From Chloroflexus sp. Y-396-1 (lineage in GTDB: Bacteria; Chloroflexota; Chloroflexia; Chloroflexales; Chloroflexaceae): 64,000 nucleotides of DNA. Made by a program: the position numbers and the translations under genes. This document shows positions 36,663-45,923 of this stretch, piece by piece. A model generated the notes under the pieces. The model saw only the letters and a list, made by a program, of their open reading frames with translations, ran no database searches and was not told where the DNA came from. Each line of letters starts with the position of its first letter. Positions within the stretch are counted from its first letter, which is position 1. Where the stretch lies: assembly GCF_000516515.1 (NCBI RefSeq), contig NZ_KI911784.1, positions 2,822,881-2,886,880 of the forward strand. Reading direction: 5' to 3'.

Positions 36663-38525
36663 TTACTCGACAGTGACGCTCTTGGCAAGATTACGTGGTT
36701 GATCGACATCGCATCCGCGCAGCACGGCGACGTGATACGCAAACATTTGTAACGGTATCACGTTAAGCACCGGTTGCAACAGGGGATGGGTAGTCGGTAC
36801 GCCGATGGCGTGGTGGGCCTTCTCGGCCAGCAATTCATCGCCCTGATGACCGATGGCTATCACCTGACCGTGACGCGCACGTACCTGCTCGATGTTGCTG
36901 ATCATCTTTTCATAGATGTGATCGCGCGTCGCGATACAGATAACGGGCATATTCTCGTCGATCAGCGCAATGGGACCGTGCTTCATTTCACCAGCAGGAT
37001 ATCCTTCCGCGTGAATGTAACTAATTTCTTTCAACTTGAGGGCGCCTTCGAGGGCGATAGGATAGTTGATCTGGCGACCAAGAAATAGTGCATTACTAAC
37101 ACGATGGTAGCGTTCGGCCAGTTCGATGCAGAGTGGCTTTGTCTGCTCGATCACTTGTGCCGCATGACCAGGTAGTTCGATCAGAGCCTGGATGTGCTCG
37201 CGAATCTGCTGTGGCTTGAGCGTTCCGTGAGCCTGGGCCAGCCGGAGAGCAAACAGATAGGCAGCTACCAACATTGATGTGAAGGCCTTGGTCGATGCCA
37301 CCCCAATCTCTGGCCCAGCATGCAGATAGATTGGACCGCCATCAGCTAGCCGAGCTGCCTGACTACCAATCGCATTGACGATAGCCACACTTGGTACACC
37401 CTGTGCGCGGGCTTCTTCCATTGCCGCTAATGTATCAACTGTCTCGCCGCTTTGGGTAATCGCCAACACCAGCGTATCGTGCTCACTATCGCTCTGCAAG
37501 ATAGGGTTACGATAACGAAATTCACTGGCGTAATCAACTTCGACCCGCACTCGGGCCAGATGCTCAATCATAAACTTGGCTACCAGTGCCGCATGCCAGG
37601 CGGTACCACAGGCAGTAGCGTAGATGCGGCGGATCCGTCGCAAATCATGGTCGTTGAGACGAAGATCCTCGAGTTCAATCCGCCCATGCTCCTGATCGAT
37701 CCGTCCACGCAAAACGTCCATCAGCGCCCGTGGTTGCTCATCGATCTCCTTCTGCATGAAATGGCGGTAATCGCCCTTGGCCGCTGCGACCGGATCCCAG
37801 GCGATACTGTGGATTGATCGTTCCACCGGTGTACCATCGAGGCGAGTCGTGGTCACGCTATCGCATCGGACAACTGCAATATCCTGATCCTCTAGGAAGA
37901 TCAGATCACGGGTGTAATCGAGAATGGCCGGAATATCTGAAGCGATAAACCGTTCGTCGTTCCCGATACCAATGGCGATACCGCCCGCGTTTCCCAGGCG
38001 AGCAGCGATGAGTCGGTCTGGTTCATGAATACAAAAAGCTACAATCGCATTCCCACCACGAAGTTCTCGCAAAGCACGATACATTGCGGTCTCAAGATCG
38101 CGCAGTTCGTCGTAGTAATGACCAATGAGTTTTGCAATCACCTCAGTATCAGTCTGCGAATCGAATTGATAGCCCAATTCGAGCAGACGCCCCTTGAGTG
38201 CGAGATAATTCTCTACGATCCCATTTTGAATGACCACAATCGCCCCACTGGCATCGCGGTGCGGATGGGCGTTGATTTCGGTCACGCCGCCGTGAGTGGC
38301 CCAGCGTGTGTGACCGATACCGATGTGACCATGCGTTGGTTCGGTCAGCAGTCGTTGTTGAAGATTGCTCAATTTACCAACGCTGCGGCGCAGTTGTAGA
38401 CCGGCTACTGGATCGTAAATCGCCACTCCCGCCGAGTCATACCCTCGATATTCCAACCGTTGTAAGCCGTGTAGTACCACCTCAGTCGCTTCCCGTTTCC
38501 CGACGTAACCCACAATGCCACACAT
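36663..38525 (-). CDS. glmS: Glutamine--fructose-6-phosphate aminotransferase
   Basis: 620 residues from ATG 38525 (AAGGAGTACGTT upstream). The Cys right after Met (MCGIVGYVGKREA) is the N-terminal nucleophile that releases ammonia from glutamine; RLEYRGYDSAGVA and the GNHGATHGG-like stretch (HTRWATHGGVTEINAHPH) complete the glutaminase domain. Two SIS domains bind fructose-6-phosphate (ATACGTAWHAALVAK, ITQSGETVDTLAA, YPAGEMKHGPIALID), and the end DQPRNLAKSVTVE is the conserved C-terminal tail. It makes glucosamine-6-phosphate, the first committed step to amino-sugar precursors of peptidoglycan. Its leader carries a glmS ribozyme (38672-38853), so product feedback is expected. Confidence 0.97.
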   Translation of the reverse strand: MCGIVGYVGKREATEVVLHGLQRLEYRGYDSAGVAIYDPVAGLQLRRSVGKLSNLQQRLLTEPTHGHIGIGHTRWATHGGVTEINAHPHRDASGAIVVIQNGIVENYLALKGRLLELGYQFDSQTDTEVIAKLIGHYYDELRDLETAMYRALRELRGGNAIVAFCIHEPDRLIAARLGNAGGIAIGIGNDERFIASDIPAILDYTRDLIFLEDQDIAVVRCDSVTTTRLDGTPVERSIHSIAWDPVAAAKGDYRHFMQKEIDEQPRALMDVLRGRIDQEHGRIELEDLRLNDHDLRRIRRIYATACGTAWHAALVAKFMIEHLARVRVEVDYASEFRYRNPILQSDSEHDTLVLAITQSGETVDTLAAMEEARAQGVPSVAIVNAIGSQAARLADGGPIYLHAGPEIGVASTKAFTSMLVAAYLFALRLAQAHGTLKPQQIREHIQALIELPGHAAQVIEQTKPLCIELAERYHRVSNALFLGRQINYPIALEGALKLKEISYIHAEGYPAGEMKHGPIALIDENMPVICIATRDHIYEKMISNIEQVRARHGQVIAIGHQGDELLAEKAHHAIGVPTTHPLLQPVLNVIPLQMFAYHVAVLRGCDVDQPRNLAKSVTVE

Positions 38526-38671
38526 AACGTACTCCTTAACAATAACTGGCAACACCAGGGCACAGCAGTAGTCGTCTGTGGCGAAACGCAGTAGTACAGA
38601 CCACTGCTCAGCGCAGGTTGCAGCAGAGAAATCAATTGTGACGGTGGGGGGAAATTGTTAGTGGGTCGTTG

Positions 38672-38853
38672 CTGACAACGTTGCCCTAGTCGTCACCGAC
38701 AGGTGTTGAGTTGTCTGCTTCACCGGCGACGCCCTACGCCGGGGAGGCTTCCGCTGATCTCTCGATGTTCCGGGTCATCGATACCCGTTAGCTCCGGCTC
38801 GCGCCGGGAACCTCCGTCCTCGTCAACTTCACTCTTCGTGAAGTCCATGCGCT
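38672..38853 (-). ncRNA. glmS ribozyme: glmS ribozyme (GlcN6P-responsive self-cleaving leader)
   Basis: On the minus strand, about 150 nt before glmS. The expected cleavage step is A(38853)|G(38852) at the start of GCGCATGGACTT. A P1-like stem ACTTCAC/GTGAAGT is followed by the invariant GTTGACGAGG, then CGGAGG pairing with CCTCC. The core ATCGAGAGATCAGCGGAAGC parallels the same region of the Thermoanaerobacter ribozyme as I recall it. A 3' hairpin (CCGGCG...CGCCGG) and an outer stem GACAAC/GTTGTC (38710-38715 with 38674-38679) fit the accessory P3/P4 region. Between GGAGG and ATCGAGA lies an extra ~44-nt element (38767-38810). The class cleaves itself when glucosamine-6-phosphate binds, lowering glmS expression. 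Confidence 0.88.
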
Positions 38854-38937
38854 TCGATCTACTATCACGTGTCCGAATTGTTGCTTTTCCCTCCTGGTTG
38901 CGCCCCCGCACAACCCTCTCCTACTCAACATTGATAG

Positions 38938-38958
38938 CCGGAGTATACCATACTCCGG
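38938..38958. repeat. Perfect inverted repeat upstream of the glmS ribozyme
   Basis: Arms CCGGAGTAT / ATACTCCGG with a 3-nt centre. It contains a TATACT-like box on the minus strand and lies about 85 bp before the ribozyme cleavage site, just after the DsbB-like gene. It could be an operator over the glmS promoter or a 3' structure of the upstream gene. Confidence 0.5.
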
Positions 38959-38999
38959 GCAGCCGTCTGATGAAAGTTTGCTTATATCCTGGCTAACAA

Positions 39000-39560
39000 T
39001 TACATCATCAGACCTAAACCAACAAAGGCAAGCGTTGTAGCAACGACGATGACTGTAGCAGTAATACGAGCCAATCGACCGCATGCCGGGGCATTGTCAG
39101 CCAGCGCCAGGTTTGCCATCATCACACTGATAATCACGAAGGCAACCAGGGCCAGGAATGGTATTTTGATGAAACTCAAAACGCCTGGAATATTGATGTA
39201 GTCAAAGGCGCACGGAACGGCGCCAGCACAGGGAGCTGGTGGGATGATCAGCATGACCATCAAGTAGTGATACAGTGAAACGGCAATTCCCATCAACGAT
39301 AATGGCAGTACGTACAGATATACTTTGCGATCATCACGCCAGATACCGACAAAAAGCAAAACGGCCAATGGGTACATGAGAATGCGTTGATACCAGCAGA
39401 GTTCACAGGGGATCCACCCCAACACTTCACTGAAAAACAGACTTCCACCGGTCGCCAGCATCGCTGCCAGCAACGCAACATGGCGGCAACTCAGCGTCAG
39501 CCAATCCAGTAAACCAGTCGAAGGTGTGGTTGCTAATTCTATCGGTTGTACACGATCCAT
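39000..39560 (-). CDS. DsbB/BdbC-like thiol oxidoreductase, membrane protein
   Basis: 186 residues behind GGAGAACTTTA. Four main hydrophobic helices. The first redox pair is CELCW, directly in the conserved position (GWIPCELCWYQRILMYPLA) with the following QR that contacts quinone in DsbB. The second pair lies in a periplasmic loop (APCAGAVPCAFDYI), giving the spacing of the BdbC type. It would use quinone to re-oxidise a DsbA-like thioredoxin, supporting disulfide formation in exported proteins; no DsbA gene is adjacent. There is also a fifth hydrophobic segment at the C-terminus (ITATVIVVATTLAFVGLGLM), longer than in the minimal family. Confidence 0.9.
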   Translation of the reverse strand: MDRVQPIELATTPSTGLLDWLTLSCRHVALLAAMLATGGSLFFSEVLGWIPCELCWYQRILMYPLAVLLFVGIWRDDRKVYLYVLPLSLMGIAVSLYHYLMVMLIIPPAPCAGAVPCAFDYINIPGVLSFIKIPFLALVAFVIISVMMANLALADNAPACGRLARITATVIVVATTLAFVGLGLMM

Positions 39561-40018
39561 TAAAGTTCTCCATTCTTATTGCATTGCAATCACTATCTGA
39601 CAGTATTGTATCACCATAGGGGTTGTTAACGTTTGCAGTTTCTGCTTGCATCAAATAACCGATCTGCTCGAGCACAGAGTAACGCCGACAAACATCACGT
39701 ACCCGCTTACGATGATCCTCGACCTGCACAGTTGCCCTGGGAGCGCGAGCCTCCGGCCCACGTGTGTGGTGAACCCGTTGCTTGGCACATCAGTACATCA
39801 TTACCCCGCCAGACCCTGCTTGCGAGGGTAAAACCGCCCCTATCATCGAGATAGCAGGGGATTGGGTAGACCTCCGTTGGAACGGTAGACAGCGTGCCTC
39901 CGCACGAGCTAGCTCTACCGGCAATGCTTGAAGTCGTAATTGAAAAGACGTATACTTAAAAATATCTCTTGGAGTGAAACGGGTGTTATCTATCTACTGA
40001 ACGTAGTTGGAGCCGACG
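39561..40018. other. Divergent intergenic region
   Basis: No gene. It contains a family-2 palindrome at 39739-39764 (GGGAGCGCGAGCC...GGCCCACGTG) and a half-copy of family 1 near 39830 (GGTAAAACCGCCCCT). A good promoter for the hybrid kinase lies at 39928-39956: TTGAAG, 17 bp, TATACT. Confidence 0.55.
39928..39956 (+). promoter_or_regulatory. Promoter of the hybrid histidine kinase gene
   Basis: TTGAAG (39928-39933), 17-bp spacer, TATACT (39951-39956), about 60 bp before the start codon. Confidence 0.6.
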
Positions 40019-42571
40019 ATGCCACAACGATGGACGGCTTCTCAAACCCGTTTACTCGCCGACGTAGGTGATCTCCTCGTCTCATTAAATCGGATTGAGG
40101 CGCTACAACAGGTTGCCCGTTATCTCGTACCGCTGCTTGCTGATTGGTGTGCAATCATTATTCGTGATGAACATCAACGACCTCACCGAGTGGCAATCGC
40201 TGCTGCTAATCCTGCAGATCAGTTTTTGGCTGACTATTTAACCCAACAAGCATTGTTTATTGAGCCGATGTCGGTACCAGCACGAGTTTTGACCGATGAT
40301 CGACCGCTTTTGCTAACTGATCTTAATGAGGAATATATTGAGAATCCGCAATTTTTACCTGCATATCGCGAGATTTTACGCCGCATCAGGCCACGCCACA
40401 TTTTAGGTGTACCAATATCCTTCCACGCAGTAAATCTTGGTGCACTGGTGTTAACAATTTCCACACCCTCGCGCCGTTGCTTTACTACAAACGATATTGA
40501 GCTGGCGACCGAACTGGCGCGTCGCATGGCGATTGCGGTTGAGAACATTATGCTCTACCGCTCCACACAGCGTCGTCTCGAACAGTTGCTGATCGTACAG
40601 CGCGTAGCATCATTGGTAAACTCAACCTTACAGACCGATCGGATTTGTCATTTGGTAGTAGAGCAATTACATACTGTGTTTGGGTATCAGTTAGTCAGTA
40701 TTTATCTCTTGCAAGAAGGGGCGCTACATTTGCAGGCTGCGATTGGGTATGACAACGGCTTATCAGTGATCCAGTTGCACGAGGGAGTTGCCGGGCGCGT
40801 TATGCGCAGCGGTCAGGCTGAGTTTGTCCGCGATGCCAGCCTCGACCCTGATTTTCTGGAGGTCATACCGGGCACCACTCAGTGTATTATTGTTCCTTTA
40901 CGTTACGAACATTCACCGCCAGTAGGTGTTGTTATTGTCGAATCAATTGGCGAGCCGGTTTTAGATGATGAAGATTTCTTTCTTCTTTCCCTCCTTGCCG
41001 ATCAAATCAGCGTAGCCTTTTTTAACGCAACGCTCTTTGCTCGCCTGTATGAGGCGAATGATCGGTTCCGCTCACTGATTGAGCTGGCTGGACATCTGGT
41101 GATCTACCTTGACTCTGAGCTGAGGATTACAGAATTCAACCCAATGGCCGAGCAGGTGTTTGGCCGTACCCGTGCTACGGTGATAGGTCGCCATTTCCCT
41201 GCAACACTGCTTGATATGGCAGAGCAACCACTGTTTGCCGCACTGGTTCGCGAGGTTGTTACCGGTCATAGCCCTCGTTCGTTTGAAATCTCCTTTTGGC
41301 GCCAGGAGCGCAAGCGGTGGGTCGAATGGACAATGACTTGTCGCTCTGATGTAAACGGCAAGGTGGTTGAATTCGTGCTGGTTGGTCAGGACATTACCGA
41401 TCAACGTGAAAAGGCACTGGCGTTGATCCGTGATGAGCAGCATCTCCAAATGATTGAGCGGCTTGAAAGTACGGCGATTATGGCCAGCGGTATTGCACAC
41501 GATTTTAACAATCTGCTCAATATTATTCTCAGCAATGCTGAGATATTGCAGGCAACCCATCCGGCGCAAACGTTGATCGGTCAACACTTGCAACACATTG
41601 TCAATGCCACGCAGCAGGCTGTTGATCTGGTGCGGCAGTTATTGTCATTTGCCGGTCAGCAGCCATCAGCATTGCAATACACAAATCTAAATCAGTTGAT
41701 CGATGATGTGGTTCCGCCGTGGCAGTCATCGCTGGGACAAAACATACGAGTCCAATTAGAGCTTGAACCATCGTTGCCGGAGATCATGGTTGATCCGGTG
41801 CAGATGCGACAGGTCTTGATGAATCTATTGATCAATGCGGTTGAAGCATTACCCAACCGGCATGGAAGCATTTGCATTCAAACCGGCCTTCGGTTGCTTA
41901 CAGCGGCTACAATACAGCGCATGGCGCCTCCACAAAACATCGAACCTGGTCAGTATGTCTACTTGTCTGTCCATGACGATGGTACCGGGATCGATCCGAC
42001 CATTCTTTCGCGCATTTTTGAGCCTTTCTTTACGACCAAACAACACGGTCATGGTCTGGGACTGGCAGGTGTATTTCAGATCGTACAGCGCCACAACGGT
42101 GCACTGACCGTTGATAGTCGACCTGGTCAGGGAAGTACGTTTACCGTTTGGCTACCGGTTTCCTTATCAACGATAACAGAAACAGGACCGACTCCTAGTG
42201 TGGGTAGCAACTATACGATATTGATTGTTGATGATAATCATGAAGTGCGCATGCTTACTGAACGAATCCTGACTCGCGCCGGCTATCAAGTGTTGGCATT
42301 CAATAGTGGTCGTGATGCCCTGAAGGTAATAACAGAACGCCCTATTACCTGTGCGCTGGTTGATGTGACTCTGGCTGACATGCATGGCTATGAGGTTTGC
42401 CGCCAAATAGCGGCTTTGAACCCAAATATTTCGTTGGCTTTAGTGAGTGGTTATCTAGTGGATGCAGCTCATCTGGTGGATGTGCCGATCGTCGCCACCT
42501 TGCAGAAACCCTTCCGTGCAGAGGAATTGCTGACATTGGTGCGGCGTTTGATCACTGCTAAAGATAGGTAA
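40019..42571 (+). CDS. Hybrid sensor histidine kinase (GAF-GAF-PAS-HisKA-HATPase-REC)
   Basis: 850 residues from ATG 40019 (GGAG 6 nt upstream), cytoplasmic. Two GAF domains (about 10-180 and 190-335), a PAS domain (about 340-460, with FRSLIELAGHLVIYLDSELR), a HisKA segment with His494 in SGIAHDFNNLLN, an HATPase (HDDGTGIDPTILSRIFEPFF, then GHGLGLAGV), and a C-terminal receiver with Asp782 (CALVDVTLADMHGYE) and a conserved K-P (LQKPFRAEE). The HDFNN signature is that of the NtrB/FixL-like family. Phosphate would pass from His494 to Asp782; no output gene is adjacent. The signal is unknown; GAF/PAS could bind a cofactor or small molecule. Confidence 0.92.
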   Translation: MPQRWTASQTRLLADVGDLLVSLNRIEALQQVARYLVPLLADWCAIIIRDEHQRPHRVAIAAANPADQFLADYLTQQALFIEPMSVPARVLTDDRPLLLTDLNEEYIENPQFLPAYREILRRIRPRHILGVPISFHAVNLGALVLTISTPSRRCFTTNDIELATELARRMAIAVENIMLYRSTQRRLEQLLIVQRVASLVNSTLQTDRICHLVVEQLHTVFGYQLVSIYLLQEGALHLQAAIGYDNGLSVIQLHEGVAGRVMRSGQAEFVRDASLDPDFLEVIPGTTQCIIVPLRYEHSPPVGVVIVESIGEPVLDDEDFFLLSLLADQISVAFFNATLFARLYEANDRFRSLIELAGHLVIYLDSELRITEFNPMAEQVFGRTRATVIGRHFPATLLDMAEQPLFAALVREVVTGHSPRSFEISFWRQERKRWVEWTMTCRSDVNGKVVEFVLVGQDITDQREKALALIRDEQHLQMIERLESTAIMASGIAHDFNNLLNIILSNAEILQATHPAQTLIGQHLQHIVNATQQAVDLVRQLLSFAGQQPSALQYTNLNQLIDDVVPPWQSSLGQNIRVQLELEPSLPEIMVDPVQMRQVLMNLLINAVEALPNRHGSICIQTGLRLLTAATIQRMAPPQNIEPGQYVYLSVHDDGTGIDPTILSRIFEPFFTTKQHGHGLGLAGVFQIVQRHNGALTVDSRPGQGSTFTVWLPVSLSTITETGPTPSVGSNYTILIVDDNHEVRMLTERILTRAGYQVLAFNSGRDALKVITERPITCALVDVTLADMHGYEVCRQIAALNPNISLALVSGYLVDAAHLVDVPIVATLQKPFRAEELLTLVRRLITAKDR

Positions 42572-42764
42572 TACCAATACCGTCTGCGAAAACCGGATAT
42601 CCTTGGTCGTGGGCTGTCGGCCTACATCCTAGCCGGCGTGGACGAACGATGGCACGTTTTGCTAGCTATCCCCTGCCCCGCTTGTGGAGGGCTATGGTGG
42701 TGCTCAAGATCGGTAAAGATCGCATTAAAATGCAGAAATCAACCAATTTGTCAGCTTTATTTTA

Positions 42765-42793
42765 TTGACATCCGTAATTGGCAAGAGTATATT
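42765..42793 (+). promoter_or_regulatory. Near-consensus promoter of the VanW-family gene
   Basis: TTGACA (42765-42770), 17-bp spacer, TATATT (42788-42793); the start codon is about 40 bp downstream. Confidence 0.75.
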
Positions 42794-42832
42794 AGGTTGT
42801 CGGGCAAATTGCACGTGGCGAGGAGGATTTTG

Positions 42833-44851
42833 GTGTCGGTCCAGCATTCACAGCCTTTCGATCCAATGTATGAAAGCACTGAAGGTGATGTGTTCTCTCC
42901 TGATGCGGTTGATGGATCATCTCGCAAGGGACACGTGCCGATAGTGCAGCGTGGTACCGACCAACGTTCCCGGCGTAGAGGGTCACGGGGATGGCGGTGG
43001 TTGTTGCTTGTCTTGTTTAGTGGCGTTGCTATTGTTGTTGGCGGACTGCTCTATCTTGATCGCATCTATGCCAGTCGCGTCTTACCGAATGTGAGTGTCC
43101 AAGGGGTTCATGTAGGTAGTCTCACTCGAGAAGAAGCACGGATCGCGATTGAATCCCGCTTTGCTTCTTTTTTGGCGCAACCGGTTATATTGACCTACAG
43201 CGGACGAACCTGGACGCCCACGCTGGCCGAGTTAGGGGTTGCCCTGGAAATTGATGAGGCGCTCGACGCGGCATTGGCTGTTGGTCGCAGTGATAATCTC
43301 TTCACCGATCTTCAGCAGATGAGTGCAATCTGGCAGTACGGGATTGAAGTTCCTCTGCGTCTGTCGATTGATCAGGATGTGATGCAGCGCTATCTGCTGG
43401 ATCGGGTTGCCGAAGTGGAGCAACCGGCGCTTGATGCCCGGTTGGTGCTTAATGGGACAACCGTAGAGGTTGTGCCTAGCGCCGTTGGTCGCCAGGTGTT
43501 GGTGGCTGAAACGTTGCAAGAGATATTAGCCGCACTTCAGGACTTGAATCCAGATACTGTGGCGTTGCGTACTCGGGCGCTCGAACCGTCACTTCATGAT
43601 GAAGCCGCATTTGCAGCTCAAGATCAGATTGCGACCATTCTGGCCGGGCCAGTAACATTCATGATCGATAATCGACCATTTGTCTGGTCGCTTGATGACT
43701 TAGTGCGTCTGATTCGCGTTGAGCGAGTTTCCGATCTAGCCGGTGATCGTCTGGTGGTGCGGGTGGATCGCGATCTCGCTATGGAACGTCTCATTGCTCT
43801 AGGAGATGCAACAGAGGTGAAGGGTACCTATCCACGGCTTAACTGGAATGAGGGAAAGCTAGAGATCTTTCAGGAAGGGAAACCGGGTAGACGGATCGAT
43901 GAAGAACAGACGTTGGCGGCACTGCTTGACGTATTGACTAAACCGGCCGATCAACGCACAATAACAGTGAAATTTCGTGAGATTCCGCCTCCAGTTACTG
44001 CTGATAATCTTGATAAGTTAGGTATTACAACTCTCCTTGGTGTTGGTCGTAGCGATTTCACCGGTTCTGCGCCCTACAGGATTACAAATATCCAGGCTGG
44101 TATGCGCTTGCTGCACGGTATCTTGATTGCTCCTGGTGAGGAATTTTCGTTCAATCGTGCTATTGGGCGCATTGATAGCTCGAATGGCTTTGTTGAAGGT
44201 TATGCCATCGTGCAGAATCGAACCCAGCTAGAGTGGGGAGGTGGAATTTGCCAGGATAGTACTACCGTCTTTCGGGCTGCGTTTTGGGCTGGTTTACCGA
44301 TCACCGAGCGTTGGGGTCATTCGTTTTATATCAGTTGGTACGATCGGTACGCTTTTGGGCCGTATGGCGATGGACCGGGTATGGATGCCACCATCTTCAC
44401 CGGTGGTCCTGATCTGAAGTTCCTTAACGATACCGGTGGGTGGATTTTGATGCAAACAATGGTTGATACCCGCCGGAATCTGGCCGAAGTACGACTCTAC
44501 GGGCCAGAAACCGGTCGCAAGGTCTTGCTAGAGGGGCCTGTCATCACCAATCGCACGCCACCACCAACCGAGCCAGTCTACGTGGCCGTTCCTGAACGAC
44601 CGGTAGGTCAGCCGCGGCAAAGTGACAAGGCTCGTGGCGGGATGGATATTCACTTCACGCGCATTGTCCTCGGCCCTGATGGGAAAGAGATCGAGCGCCG
44701 TGAATTTGTAACGCGCTTCAAGCCCTGGCCTGACATCTTCGAGTACAATCCGGCTGATCTTGGCCCTGATGGTAAGCCATTGCCAACACCGACACCACCG
44801 CCTCAACCTGAACCACTGCCAGCGGAAATATCGACCGAGGCAACGGGGTAA
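42833..44851 (+). CDS. VanW/YoaR-family membrane-anchored protein
   Basis: 672 residues from GTG 42833, with GAGGAGG 6 nt upstream; an earlier in-frame start at 42638 would lie before the promoter. A cytoplasmic basic N-terminus (RSRRRGSRGWRW) precedes one membrane helix (LLLVLFSGVAIVVGGLLYL). The external part carries repeated peptidoglycan-binding-4-like units (YLDRIYASRVLPNVSVQGV, LTREEARIAIESRF) and a VanW domain (EFSFNRAIGRIDSSNGFVEG, GGGICQDSTTVFRAAFWAGL, ITERWGHSFYISWY). A proline-rich tail (PLPTPTPPPQPEPLP) ends it. Members sit in envelope and cell-wall contexts; the reaction is not established. Confidence 0.88.
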   Translation: MSVQHSQPFDPMYESTEGDVFSPDAVDGSSRKGHVPIVQRGTDQRSRRRGSRGWRWLLLVLFSGVAIVVGGLLYLDRIYASRVLPNVSVQGVHVGSLTREEARIAIESRFASFLAQPVILTYSGRTWTPTLAELGVALEIDEALDAALAVGRSDNLFTDLQQMSAIWQYGIEVPLRLSIDQDVMQRYLLDRVAEVEQPALDARLVLNGTTVEVVPSAVGRQVLVAETLQEILAALQDLNPDTVALRTRALEPSLHDEAAFAAQDQIATILAGPVTFMIDNRPFVWSLDDLVRLIRVERVSDLAGDRLVVRVDRDLAMERLIALGDATEVKGTYPRLNWNEGKLEIFQEGKPGRRIDEEQTLAALLDVLTKPADQRTITVKFREIPPPVTADNLDKLGITTLLGVGRSDFTGSAPYRITNIQAGMRLLHGILIAPGEEFSFNRAIGRIDSSNGFVEGYAIVQNRTQLEWGGGICQDSTTVFRAAFWAGLPITERWGHSFYISWYDRYAFGPYGDGPGMDATIFTGGPDLKFLNDTGGWILMQTMVDTRRNLAEVRLYGPETGRKVLLEGPVITNRTPPPTEPVYVAVPERPVGQPRQSDKARGGMDIHFTRIVLGPDGKEIERREFVTRFKPWPDIFEYNPADLGPDGKPLPTPTPPPQPEPLPAEISTEATG

Positions 44852-44895
44852 TGGCACGGGATCAGCATGTGTCTGCACCATATTCCTCTCCCCCC

Positions 44896-44921
44896 GGAGC
44901 GCGGGCCTCTGGCCCACTTCC
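44896..44921. repeat. Family-2 palindrome, copy a
   Basis: GGAGCGCGGGCC...GGCCCACTTCC around TCT, in the convergent spacer between the VanW gene and murI. Confidence 0.65.
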
Positions 44922-44972
44922 TGACGACAACAAGTGACATCCTGATGCCGCTGGTTCTCTCATCTATTCCTG

Positions 44973-44999
44973 GGAGCGCGGGCCTCTGGCCCGCTTCCT
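44973..44999. repeat. Family-2 palindrome, copy b
   Basis: GGGAGCGCGGGCC...GGCCCGCTTCC, a near-identical direct repeat of copy a 77 bp away. Other relatives are at 39739, 55809 and, more loosely, 28474. Confidence 0.65.
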
Positions 45000-45102
45000 A
45001 ATGTAAACGAGTGGAATCCTCTAACGCTCTGCGGCAACCTCACTGCCACAGGAAGGGTAGCTCCTCGCATGCACCGCTCAAGCACCGAAATAGCCATGAT
45101 GG

Positions 45103-45891
45103 CTATTTGATGATCACATCTGTTGCCTCGAGCTGTACTCCACTCAGTGGTAGAGGCGCACCCCAAACCCGGTGAAGCGCTGGCGTAATCTGTTCTGGAT
45201 CGCCGGTAGTTACACAACGAATATTGCCACTCTCTAAGGGGTGATTGATCTGTTGCGCGATCCGGGCAGTTTGCGCTGCTACTGCCGGTCCGGTATCGAT
45301 GATGACGACGTCCGGTTCGACACATGTCTCAATAAGTGGTTTCAGCGGAGGGAAATGCGTACAGCCTAGTACGAGCACATCAGCTTCGGGTGCAGCAGCA
45401 AGATGCTTGAGGATTAGGTTCCGTGTGTGTTCACTCGTTAACTCACCGGCTTCGACCTGTTCGACCAGATCAGCACATACCAGCGAATACACCTCAACAT
45501 CTGCGGCGTAGGCCTGAACTAGACTACGAAAACGCTCGCTGGCAATCGTCCCACTTGTTGCTAGGACGGCGACTTTCCCTCGGCGAGTTGCCGCTACTGC
45601 CGGTTTTACACCCGGTTCCATACCTACGACGGGTACCGGTAATGTGCACCGTAAAAGTTCCACTGCTGCTGCGGTCGCGGTATTACAAGCTATCACCACA
45701 ATGTGCGCACCTTGATCGACCAACCAGCGTCCGCAAGCCAATGCCCGATCACGGATTTCGTCAATAGGACGAGGCCCATAAGGGCAGTAAGCACTATCGG
45801 CGAGATAGAGCAGATCGGCGGCAGGGAGCCGCTCACGGATGGCTCGCATCACCGACAGTCCACCTAGTCCAGAGTCAAAAATGCCAATCAT
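45103..45891 (-). CDS. murI: Glutamate racemase
   Basis: 262 residues from ATG 45891, where family similarity begins (MIGIFDSGLGGLSVMRAI); an in-frame extension upstream overlaps the neighbouring gene. Cofactor-independent racemase with two catalytic Cys: ACNTATAAAVELL and GCTHFPPLKPLIE, plus FDSGLGGL and YGPRP. It supplies D-glutamate for peptidoglycan. It lies 32 bp after the first amidotransferase-like gene, so it belongs to the same minus-strand transcript as the tandem C26 hydrolases. The ribosome site is weak, consistent with coupled translation. Confidence 0.94.
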   Translation of the reverse strand: MIGIFDSGLGGLSVMRAIRERLPAADLLYLADSAYCPYGPRPIDEIRDRALACGRWLVDQGAHIVVIACNTATAAAVELLRCTLPVPVVGMEPGVKPAVAATRRGKVAVLATSGTIASERFRSLVQAYAADVEVYSLVCADLVEQVEAGELTSEHTRNLILKHLAAAPEADVLVLGCTHFPPLKPLIETCVEPDVVIIDTGPAVAAQTARIAQQINHPLESGNIRCVTTGDPEQITPALHRVWGAPLPLSGVQLEATDVIIK

Positions 45892-45923
45892 ATGTGGTTC
45901 AGTTGTATCGGTTATAAATAGCC

